DNA from: Spirochaetota bacterium
GTDB taxonomy: Bacteria; Spirochaetota; UBA4802; UBA5550
Direction of reading: 5' to 3'
Length of the DNA: 11,612 bases
Assembly: GCA_022704585.1 (NCBI GenBank)
Contig: JAKJGD010000019.1
Coordinates: 1-11,612, forward strand
The translations under genes were made by a program, and so were the position numbers. Positions 5,478 to 11,141 of this stretch are shown piece by piece. The stretch's first letter is position 1, and every line of letters starts with the position of its first letter. Below the pieces are notes generated by a model. That model was not told the origin of the DNA, did no database searches, and worked only from the letters and a program-made list of their open reading frames with translations.

Positions 5478-7478
5478 ATGAACGACGACGATAAAGTCCC
5501 GCTATTCAGTAAAATAAAGCATCTGCTCATCGGTGACGCGCGCAGTGTGTCTGACCCGTCAATATTCCACAAGCTTTCACTGATTGCTTTCTTCGCCTGG
5601 GTCGGTCTTGGGGCTGACGGTCTTTCGTCATCATGTTACGGGCCGGAGGAGGCGTTCCTTGCGCTCGGAAAACACTCGCATCTGGGAGTTTTTGTCGCGC
5701 TTGGATCGGTTATAACGATCTTCGTTATCAGCGCGAGCTATCATCAGATTATAAAGCTTTTTCCGACAGGAGGAGGCGGTTACCTGGTGGCAAGCAAGCT
5801 CCTGTCGCCGACCGTCGGGATGGTATCCGGGAGTGCGCTCCTGATCGACTACCTGCTCACCATCACGCTTTCGGTGGCAAGCGGAGCAGACGCGATATTC
5901 AGCTTCCTGCCGGCAACATGGCTCCCCTACAAGCTGACGGTCGCGGTGCTGGGTGTCGTAATCCTTATCTGGCTCAACCTGCGCGGGGTGAAGGAATCTG
6001 TTTTGCCGCTGGTGCCCATATTCCTGATCTTCCTGGTGACGCACGCCTTCGCCATCATCTACGCGATAGCCACCCATGCCGGCAGCATGCCGGAGGTCGT
6101 CAGCAAGACGATCAGCGATGTGCAGAGTACCGGCACGGAGATGGGAACGTTCGGCATGCTGTTCCTGATCCTCCGGGCGTACAGCATGGGGGCAGGCACC
6201 TTTACCGGCATCGAGGCGGTCTCGAACGGTATCCCTATACTCAGGGAGCCGAAAGTCAAAACCGCAACGCACACGATGAACTACATGGCGATTTCCCTTG
6301 CCGTTACTGTCGCGGGCCTCATGACAGCCTATCTTCTCTTCAACGTGGGGCTCGTTCCCGGCAAGACTCTCAACGCGGTCCTGTTTGAAAACATGACGTC
6401 CGGCTGGGTGCCCGGGGCCAGATCGGCCTTTGTCCTTCTCACGCTCGTCTCCGAAGCTGTGCTCCTCTTCGTCGCGGCGCAGACCGGCTTCCTCGACGGG
6501 CCGCGCGTGTTATCAAACATGGCGCTCGACCGGTGGGCGCCCACCCGATTCGCGTCGCTGAACGACCGGCTCGTGACGCAGAACGGCATACTCATGATGG
6601 GTATCGCCTCAATCGCACTCATGATCTATTCAGGGGGCTCGGTGAAGCTCCTGGTCATATTCTACAGCATAAATGTGTTCATCACGTTCACGCTCTCACA
6701 GCTTGGCATGGTGCGGCACTGGTGGCTCGTCCGGGGCAGCGAAGGGCACTGGAAAAAGAAGCTTTTCATAAACGGCGTCGGTTTGGTCATGACCACCTTT
6801 ATCCTTGTATCGGTGGTAATTCTCAAGTTCAATGAAGGAGGCTGGCTCACCATTTTTATTACCGGCTCGCTTGTGGCTCTTGCCGTTATAATCAAGCGGC
6901 ATTATAAACGGACCGGGAGGCTCCTGGGACGGCTGGCCGGCCTCGTGGATATAGCAGAGGCGGACCGGGCCCGGTATGAGACAAAGAGGGGGTTGCGGAG
7001 AAAGAAACAGGAGGTCGATCCGAAAGCCAAGACGGCCGTTCTCTTTGTCAACGGATTCAGCGGGACAGGGCTGCATACGCTCTTCACGATCATGCGTGTC
7101 TTTTCCGGGATCTATAAAAACTTCATTTTCATACAGATCGGGCTTATCGATTCAGGCCTGTTCAAGGGCGTGGAGGAGATCGAGCAGCACAAGGCGCACA
7201 TTGAAAAGGAGGCGGGCCGCTACGTGAGCTACATGCGCGCGCATGGATTCAACGCGGAAAGCCGGACAGCCATCGGTGTGGACGTTGTGGACGAATCCAC
7301 GAGGATCGCAGCGGAGATAGTGAAATCGTATCCCCGGTCGATATTTTTCGCCGGCCAACTGGTGTTCCCGGAAGATACTTTTTTTACCCGCTGGCTCCAT
7401 AACTACTCGGCCTTCGCCATCCAGCGGGTGTTTTACCACCGTGGTATCCCAATATTAATTCTGCCGATTCGCCTTTAG
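5478..7478 (+). CDS. kimA: KimA-like potassium importer (APC superfamily)
   Basis: 666 aa, somewhat longer than the roughly 607-aa Bacillus KimA. Residues about 30-490 form a 12-helix APC-type membrane domain beginning with GADGLSSSCYGPEEA. Asp47, Tyr54, Asp124-Tyr125 and Thr128 fall in the arrangement of the residues reported to coordinate K+ in KimA (Asp36, Tyr43, Asp117-Tyr118, Thr121). The cytosolic C-terminal region (about 515-666) begins AKTAVLFVNGFSGTGLHTLF and ends ILILPIRL, matching the USP-like domain of the family. The role is high-affinity, probably proton-coupled, K+ uptake at the inner membrane. The ATG at 5478 has GGAGG 4 nt upstream; the open frame extends to 5436 but that would lie within the terminator. 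It is preceded by a c-di-AMP riboswitch, so expression should fall when c-di-AMP (and hence K+) is high. Other APC transporters are possible, but the riboswitch supports K+. Confidence 0.9.
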   Translation: MNDDDKVPLFSKIKHLLIGDARSVSDPSIFHKLSLIAFFAWVGLGADGLSSSCYGPEEAFLALGKHSHLGVFVALGSVITIFVISASYHQIIKLFPTGGGGYLVASKLLSPTVGMVSGSALLIDYLLTITLSVASGADAIFSFLPATWLPYKLTVAVLGVVILIWLNLRGVKESVLPLVPIFLIFLVTHAFAIIYAIATHAGSMPEVVSKTISDVQSTGTEMGTFGMLFLILRAYSMGAGTFTGIEAVSNGIPILREPKVKTATHTMNYMAISLAVTVAGLMTAYLLFNVGLVPGKTLNAVLFENMTSGWVPGARSAFVLLTLVSEAVLLFVAAQTGFLDGPRVLSNMALDRWAPTRFASLNDRLVTQNGILMMGIASIALMIYSGGSVKLLVIFYSINVFITFTLSQLGMVRHWWLVRGSEGHWKKKLFINGVGLVMTTFILVSVVILKFNEGGWLTIFITGSLVALAVIIKRHYKRTGRLLGRLAGLVDIAEADRARYETKRGLRRKKQEVDPKAKTAVLFVNGFSGTGLHTLFTIMRVFSGIYKNFIFIQIGLIDSGLFKGVEEIEQHKAHIEKEAGRYVSYMRAHGFNAESRTAIGVDVVDESTRIAAEIVKSYPRSIFFAGQLVFPEDTFFTRWLHNYSAFAIQRVFYHRGIPILILPIRL

Positions 7479-7609
7479 ATGAGATTGTTGCGTAGTATGA
7501 TGCAGGGGTCTTATACCTGCTGCAGGCATTTTGGTACACGGGCGAGTCTTGTTCCGCTCGACCATGCACGCCGGCAGTCCCGGCCGGAGGATGCGGATGA
7601 ACACAGGCC

Positions 7610-8077
7610 CTACAGGGATATTTTAAAATTCACTATTCTCGGATGCACAAGATTCTCGAAATCCCTGTATTTCATCCTGATGAGCTCGGTGTGCGTTCCC
7701 GCGTTAAAAACGATCGCCTCGTCTTTCGTAAGATCGTCGGAAACAAGCTCGTCCATGCCGTAGAGGTTTCCGAACGGCGGCATCGCACCCATCTCGCAGT
7801 CGCCGAACCTCCGGATGAAATCGGTTTCCGACGCCAGTTCGACATCATCGGTCTGGTACAGTGCCTTCAGCAACGAGAGGTTCACCTTCTGATTCGCCGT
7901 CATGACAACCATCACCAGCTTGTTGCCAATCTTGACGATCACCGGCTTCGCCATTTCCCTGCCGTGAACGTGGGCGACCTGGGCAGTTTTGGTGGAAGAA
8001 AAGGCAACCGGGTGGTGGATTATCTCGAACTTCACGTTGTTTTTTACAAGGTAGTCCAGCAGTTTTTCTCCTTTCAT
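7610..8077 (-). CDS. YbaK/aminoacyl-tRNA deacylase-domain protein
   Basis: A 155-aa single-domain protein of the YbaK/ProX/EbsC superfamily (PF04073), whose members hydrolyse mischarged aminoacyl-tRNAs in trans. Visible marks are HHPVAFSSTKTAQVAH at residues 21-36, a conserved Lys49 in KPVIVKIG, and the substrate-pocket loop GAMPPFGN at 97-104 followed by LYGMDELV. These match the stand-alone YbaK-like group rather than an editing domain inside a ProRS. Which tRNA it edits cannot be read from sequence; some family members have no proven deacylase activity. The ATG has GGAGGG 6 nt upstream (8084-8089). The gene converges on kimA with a 131-nt gap in which I see no gene and no strong terminator, and it diverges from the orphan gene at 8272. 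Confidence 0.93.
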   Translation of the reverse strand: MKGEKLLDYLVKNNVKFEIIHHPVAFSSTKTAQVAHVHGREMAKPVIVKIGNKLVMVVMTANQKVNLSLLKALYQTDDVELASETDFIRRFGDCEMGAMPPFGNLYGMDELVSDDLTKDEAIVFNAGTHTELIRMKYRDFENLVHPRIVNFKISL

Positions 8078-8113
8078 GGCGGACCCTCCCTCTGTGATTG
8101 TGGTGTATACATT

Positions 8114-8142
8114 AAAGTATGGTGATTGGCAACCCGAGTCAA
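8114..8142 (-). promoter_or_regulatory. Predicted promoter of the YbaK-domain gene
   Basis: On the minus strand TTGACT (8142-8137) and TACTTT (8119-8114) are 17 nt apart. The -35 is good and the -10 poor (3/6). The predicted start is near 8107, leaving a leader of about 30 nt. Confidence 0.35.
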
Positions 8143-8171
8143 AATTAATTTTCGTAATTTCGGATCATAAT

Positions 8172-8200
8172 TTGCTATTACGGCCGTTCGTAATTATACT
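8172..8200 (+). promoter_or_regulatory. Predicted promoter with embedded inverted-repeat operator
   Basis: TTGCTA (8172-8177) and TATACT (8195-8200) are 17 nt apart. The spacer is almost filled by a perfect inverted repeat, ATTACG (8177-8182) and CGTAAT (8189-8194), with 6 nt between the arms. A further TTCGTAATT half-site lies at 8151-8159, matching 8187-8195. This layout suits repression by a dimeric regulator that covers the promoter of the orphan gene at 8272. The regulator is not in the window. Confidence 0.45.
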
Positions 8201-8271
8201 TTCATTGTCAGGCATGGTGTTATCTCCCGTATATACACAAAAAAAATTATAAATTCTCGAGGAGGCTGTAT

Positions 8272-8640
8272 ATGAAGGGAACAGTTTCATTCGCCCCGCT
8301 TGAAAAAGAGCTGCGGCATGAGATGAGAAATACCATAAATAGAGTGGAGGATACAATTGATCTTGAGAACCGGTTTTCCAACATCATGAAACAGTTGCTG
8401 GAAAAAGCGTGTGAACGACAGCATATACCGATTGATATCGATATCGATGATGTGATCTTTAATCCTGAAGCGGGAAACTATTATGTTCTTAGTAAAAAAC
8501 TGAAAAAAATGACGGGTTTCAGCGATCTCTGGGATTCGTCAGACCTGAAAAATGTCATAGGCAGGTTTGCGGATTCCGCGCACAGGAAATACCTGCATTT
8601 GCACAGGCACCCTGAGAAGGCCAGGTTCAAGATCAGGTAG
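8272..8640 (+). CDS. Hypothetical protein, 122 aa
   Basis: I do not recognise this family. The protein is soluble with no signal peptide or membrane segment. The N-terminal half is predicted helical and charged (LEKELRHEMRNTINRVEDTIDLENRF, then IMKQLLEKACERQ). A central acidic strand PIDIDIDDVIFNPEAGNYYVLS follows, and the C-terminus is strongly basic (SAHRKYLHLHRHPEKARFKIR). The basic tail could contact nucleic acid or membrane phospholipid, but that is speculation. It is very likely real: the ATG has GGAGG 6 nt upstream (8261-8265), there is a good promoter at 8172-8200, and a terminator follows at 8686. It stands alone between a YbaK-domain gene and a carbonic anhydrase, with no operon partner to suggest a role. 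Confidence 0.75.
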   Translation: MKGTVSFAPLEKELRHEMRNTINRVEDTIDLENRFSNIMKQLLEKACERQHIPIDIDIDDVIFNPEAGNYYVLSKKLKKMTGFSDLWDSSDLKNVIGRFADSAHRKYLHLHRHPEKARFKIR

Positions 8641-8685
8641 CTGATGTTTCATAGTGGAGCGGTTAGTGACGGTAAACGGCAATAA

Positions 8686-8714
8686 TAAAGCGGGTGGCCC
8701 GGGCCCTCGCTTTA
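8686..8714. terminator. Bidirectional terminator between converging genes
   Basis: TAAAGCG (8686-8692) pairs with CGCTTTA (8708-8714), and the interior (GGTGGCCC with GGGCCCTC, centred on a CCCGGG) extends the stem with one wobble and one bulged T. AT-rich flanks follow on both strands (CGCTTTATTATT on minus, CGCTTTACTGTTTA on plus). It sits between the stops of the orphan gene (8640, plus) and the carbonic anhydrase gene (8719, minus), so it can serve both. Confidence 0.7.
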
Positions 8715-8718
8715 CTGT

Positions 8719-9243
8719 TTACAAACCAGCTTTTTTGTATTCTACCGCCAGGTTCATGTTGACATACACAACTCCGGCATTAAGGTCTTTGAGAGGATAG
8801 GCGTCCGTAATGGCCGGAAACGTATCGGCTTTCGCCTTTTCGTTCAGGGTGGTGCCGGCGGGGATATACCGCCCGCCGGGCACGGTAACGCCCATGACGA
8901 TACACCCGGGCTCGACGACGCACTTTTTACCGACACGCGCACGGGACACCAGGGTTTTCATGCCGACGAAGGTATCGTCTCCCACCGACGGGGGGCCGTG
9001 GATCTGGACCTGGTGAGCGAGGGAGACCCGGTTCCCGATGTGGACCGCGTATTTTATGCCGCCCACTTCCTCCATGTTCTTTTCAACGGGCTTGCCGTGG
9101 GAAAAAATTTCAAGCGCGTGTATCACCACGCCGCCCTGAACGTTTGAATTGTCGCCGATGAACAGGGGCTGGCTCACGTCGCCCCGCACGGCCGTGAAGA
9201 GAGAGAACATGACCCTCTTTCCGATGATCGTGTTGCCGATCAA
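8719..9243 (-). CDS. cam: Gamma-class carbonic anhydrase (Cam-like), N-terminus apparently frameshifted
   Basis: A left-handed beta-helix (hexapeptide repeat) enzyme that interconverts CO2 and bicarbonate, closely resembling archaeal Cam of Methanosarcina thermophila as I recall it. In the part from the TTG at 9243 (174 aa), the three metal-binding histidines are His42 (VVIHALE), His77 and His82 (SLAHQVQIHGP). The acidic loop after HALE, absent from shorter CamH-type proteins, is present, as are Arg20/Asp22 and VVYVNMNL near the C-terminus. Cam's NVQDG reads NVQGG here, and the Glu two residues before the P of Cam's first active-site loop is not conserved. No ribosome binding site precedes the TTG, and homologous sequence continues upstream in the same frame to 9364 without any ATG, GTG or TTG. 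The real start is therefore probably the ATG at 9344-9346, one base out of frame. No signal peptide is visible in the extension. Confidence 0.85.
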   Translation of the reverse strand: MIGNTIIGKRVMFSLFTAVRGDVSQPLFIGDNSNVQGGVVIHALEIFSHGKPVEKNMEEVGGIKYAVHIGNRVSLAHQVQIHGPPSVGDDTFVGMKTLVSRARVGKKCVVEPGCIVMGVTVPGGRYIPAGTTLNEKAKADTFPAITDAYPLKDLNAGVVYVNMNLAVEYKKAGL

Positions 9244-9346
9244 TGCGGCAAGGGGATGTAGGTACGCCGTGGCATCGATGACCGGGTCATGAACTTCGGG
9301 AGAAAAATCTGTTTTGACGTTTTTGTGTATGATAAAGCTAGCCCAT
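9244..9346 (-). other. Frameshifted N-terminal coding segment of the carbonic anhydrase
   Basis: Translating upstream of 9243 in the carbonic anhydrase frame gives FSPEVHDPVIDATAYLHP leading into LAALIGN, which matches the Cam N-terminal coil PVIDPTAYIDPQASVIGE. The frame is open up to a TAA at 9364-9366 but contains no standard start. One base out of frame is ATG (9346-9344) followed by GGC TAG. Removing one G from that GGG run would give MASFIIHKNVKTD joined in frame to the rest, a 208-aa protein. An AGGGA lies upstream of this ATG. Either the assembly has an extra G or the gene carries a real frameshift at codon 2. Confidence 0.6.
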
Positions 9347-9408
9347 ACTGGTTTTTTCCCTGATTAATCCGCGGGTCTGCTTTGTCAATATTTACAAGAG
9401 GAAACCCC

Positions 9409-9464
9409 GGCGATTTTATTATTTACAAAATCGGCACCGCTCATACTAATAGACGAAAATCGCC
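9409..9464. repeat. AAAATCG-centred repeats in the divergent intergenic region
   Basis: GGCGATTTT (9409-9417) and AAAATCGCC (9456-9464) form a perfect 9-bp inverted repeat, and a third AAAATCG lies between them at 9427-9433, pairing with the first arm as a 7-bp inverted repeat with a 9-nt spacer. The cluster overlaps the predicted promoter of the MetE-like gene. The 181-nt gap between the carbonic anhydrase frame and the MetE-like gene holds no gene. Confidence 0.4.
9422..9450 (+). promoter_or_regulatory. Candidate promoter of the MetE-like gene
   Basis: TTTACA (9422-9427, 5/6 match) and ACTAAT (9445-9450, 4/6 match) are 17 nt apart. This would give a leader of about 80 nt containing two hairpins. 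Moderate-quality match only. Confidence 0.35.
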
Positions 9465-9493
9465 CCTCCAGGAGGGGGCCGGTATTATATAGA

Positions 9494-9517
9494 AGACGCA
9501 GTCGCGTGACTGCGTCT
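9494..9517 (+). other. 10-bp perfect hairpin in the leader of the MetE-like gene
   Basis: AGACGCAGTC (9494-9503) and GACTGCGTCT (9508-9517) form a perfect 10-bp stem with a 4-nt loop, ending 22 nt before the ATG at 9540. No T-run follows on either strand, so it does not look like a terminator. A second G/C-rich inverted repeat, CCCCTCC-A-GGAGGGG, lies at 9463-9477. They may stabilise the mRNA or regulate translation; I recognise no known riboswitch. Confidence 0.5.
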
Positions 9518-9539
9518 GTAATATTAAATGGTGATACAC

Positions 9540-10595
9540 ATGAACTTCAAACCGAACGGTGCGGCGACAGTTATAGGGAGCTTTCCCCATGAAAAAGAGA
9601 CGGACGCCTGTGCGCTCGTGTTCGAGTCGCTGAGGGACATCCCGGCGTGGCCGCAGCTCCCGCGCCGGAGCTTTCTCGAAGACATGAACGTGCAGTTTTG
9701 CAAAAGGCTCCCCTGTCTTGCCCTGAACGAGGCCGAGCGGAAAGCGGGATTCGATACTTCCCGGGATATGGCCGGGGAGCTGGAACGCTTTTACACGCAT
9801 TTCATCGAGGACGACGTGGACTACTTCGGCCTCGACGACGACCATGCGGCCGGATTCGCCTGCTTTATACAGGGCGTTCGGGACGGCAGGGCTGCCGGCG
9901 CGCTCGCGCTGAAGGGCGAGACTACCGGGCCGCTGACCCTCGGGCTCATGACCGACATCACGGACGGGAAGTACGCTCTCTACAAGCCTGACCTGTTCGA
10001 CGCGGTGGTGAAAAACTGCACCATGAACGCGCGGTGGCAGGTGCGCGCACTCAAAAAATTCTCCGAGCGGGTCATCGTGTTTTTTGACGAGCCGTCGCTT
10101 TCCATTATCGGCTCGGGATTTTACTCGGTCGACAGGGACCAGGTTACCGGCTCGTTTAAAGAGATAACGGACGGCATCCACAAGGAGGGTGGCCTGGCCG
10201 GGACCCATTGCTGCGGTAACGCGGACTGGGACGACCTCCTGGATCAGGCGACCGGCCTGGACATCATCAACTTCGACGCCACGGACGAGATCATCGTGGA
10301 TAAATTCGTCAATGCCCGGAACATCGTCTCTTACCTGGAACGGGGCGGGTGCATCGCCTGGGGTGTGGTGCCCACGCTTAAGGACAAGCTGGAAGGCGCC
10401 ACCCGCGAGGGCGTAACAGGGACTTTTCATGCCGTGGTTAAGCGCCTGTCGGGAAGGGGGATAGCCGAGGACGAGATACTCGCCCGCTCGATCATCACAC
10501 CGAGCTGCGGCACCGGTACGCTTCCGGTAGAACTTGCGGAAAAGACGATGGCACTTCTGAAAGGGCTGTCCGGCACGATTACGGGCAGGAATTAG
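9540..10595 (+). CDS. MetE C-terminal-like / UROD-superfamily methyltransferase (stand-alone)
   Basis: A 351-aa TIM-barrel protein resembling the catalytic C-terminal half of cobalamin-independent methionine synthase, without the MetE N-terminal domain. It starts with the typical ATVIGSFPH strand. Zinc ligands are in place: His223-x-Cys225 in GTHCCGN and Cys323 in TPSCGTG, like the HxC...C of MetE. The region LDIINFDATDEI has Asp246 roughly where MetE carries its glutamate ligand. FDEPSLSIIGSG (about residues 180-191) is also a family block. Stand-alone 'core' proteins of this type transfer methyl groups to a thiol, in some organisms from a corrinoid protein or methylcobamide; the donor and acceptor here are unknown. 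The frame extends to an ATG at 9528, but that has no ribosome binding site, whereas 9540 has GGTGA 5 nt upstream, so I prefer 9540. No corrinoid protein gene is adjacent. Confidence 0.82.
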   Translation: MNFKPNGAATVIGSFPHEKETDACALVFESLRDIPAWPQLPRRSFLEDMNVQFCKRLPCLALNEAERKAGFDTSRDMAGELERFYTHFIEDDVDYFGLDDDHAAGFACFIQGVRDGRAAGALALKGETTGPLTLGLMTDITDGKYALYKPDLFDAVVKNCTMNARWQVRALKKFSERVIVFFDEPSLSIIGSGFYSVDRDQVTGSFKEITDGIHKEGGLAGTHCCGNADWDDLLDQATGLDIINFDATDEIIVDKFVNARNIVSYLERGGCIAWGVVPTLKDKLEGATREGVTGTFHAVVKRLSGRGIAEDEILARSIITPSCGTGTLPVELAEKTMALLKGLSGTITGRN

Positions 10596-10629
10596 CAGTC
10601 AGGATGCAATAGCCGTACTGCGTGAGGCT

Positions 10630-10655
10630 ACCGGCGGAGTTACCGGTTATTTTTT
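10630..10655 (+). terminator. Intrinsic terminator of the MetE-like gene
   Basis: ACCGG (10630-10634) pairs with CCGGT (10643-10647) around an 8-nt loop, followed by TATTTTTT (10648-10655). The stem is short but the T-run is good. It overlaps the end of the converging STAS gene, whose stop codon is at 10647-10649. Confidence 0.5.
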
Positions 10656-11024
10656 CGATCGCTTGATGAATGCCCGCGCATCCACGACGGAATGGAATAC
10701 GGCCATGTAGTTGAACATTTCCGGGTGGGCCACCATGATCTTCTGCAAAAAGTCTTCGGTCATGACCAGCACCAGGTAGCCCTTCGCTTTCTTCATGATC
10801 GCCATTGACTTCATCAGGATGCCGATGGCCGGGTCGCTGATCTCGGTTACCGCGGTTGCGTCCATGATGAAATCCGTAAAATCGGGCAGGCTCGTTTCAT
10901 TTGAGTATGCGTCATATATTTTGGAAGCGATGTCCTTGTCGATAACGGCAACCTGTATTTTGAATAGAAGGATGCTTTCATCTGACAGTAAGGTATAGGT
11001 ATATAACGCTGCGCCTCCAAGCAT
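10647..11024 (-). CDS. STAS-domain protein (anti-sigma-factor antagonist fold) with Asp at the phosphosite
   Basis: A 125-aa protein consisting of a single STAS domain. The recognisable core is DFIMDATAVTEISDPAIGILMKSMAIMKKAKGYLVLVM (about residues 51-88), equivalent to the strand, phospho-Ser loop and helix of SpoIIAA-type proteins, followed by a second strand/helix ending VVDARAFIKR. Where SpoIIAA has Asp-Ser-Ser-Gly, this protein has Ser63-Asp64-Pro65-Ala66, so the phosphorylatable serine is replaced by aspartate. It is probably a partner-binding module in a signalling pathway; no kinase or sigma factor gene is adjacent. I chose the ATG at 11024 because it has GGAGG 6 nt upstream (11031-11035). 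The longer start at 11060 has no such site and lies upstream of the predicted transcription start. Confidence 0.78.
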   Translation of the reverse strand: MLGGAALYTYTLLSDESILLFKIQVAVIDKDIASKIYDAYSNETSLPDFTDFIMDATAVTEISDPAIGILMKSMAIMKKAKGYLVLVMTEDFLQKIMVAHPEMFNYMAVFHSVVDARAFIKRSKK

Positions 11025-11051
11025 AACGCCCCTCCCCGCAGGATTTTCAGA

Positions 11052-11081
11052 AGGATACATACATAATTAATCGATTGTCAA
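11052..11081 (-). promoter_or_regulatory. Predicted promoter of the STAS gene
   Basis: On the minus strand a perfect TTGACA (11081-11076) is followed after 18 nt by TATCCT (11057-11052, 4/6). The predicted start near 11045 gives a short leader and supports translation from 11024. Confidence 0.45.
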
Positions 11082-11141
11082 ATAATAATTTTTTTTTGAT
11101 TAAAAAACGTCATGGTGCCGGCAAACAGGGCGCATGATATA

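Noticed and set aside
5631..6388. Frames of over 200 codons on both strands inside the KimA gene
   Set aside because: They overlap the conserved membrane domain of KimA and translate to low-complexity, His/Arg/Gly-rich sequence typical of out-of-frame reading.
7479..7763. Small plus-strand open frame directly after kimA
   Set aside because: Most of it is antisense to the YbaK-domain gene; there is no ribosome binding site and no recognisable product. The gap 7479-7609 otherwise shows only a weak palindrome, CCTGC-T-GCAGG.
9360..9388. Promoter for the carbonic anhydrase from TTGACA (minus strand, 9388-9383)
   Set aside because: The -35 is perfect, but no acceptable -10 lies 16-18 nt downstream, so I left it out of the features.
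9365..9539. Cobalamin or SAM riboswitch upstream of the MetE-like gene
   Set aside because: The leader is too short and lacks the conserved blocks of those riboswitches.
9441..10430. Long open frame of about 330 codons on the minus strand opposite the MetE-like gene
   Set aside because: It is fully antisense to a gene with clear family motifs; high GC in the third codon position of the real gene keeps the opposite frame open. Its translation shows no recognisable motif.
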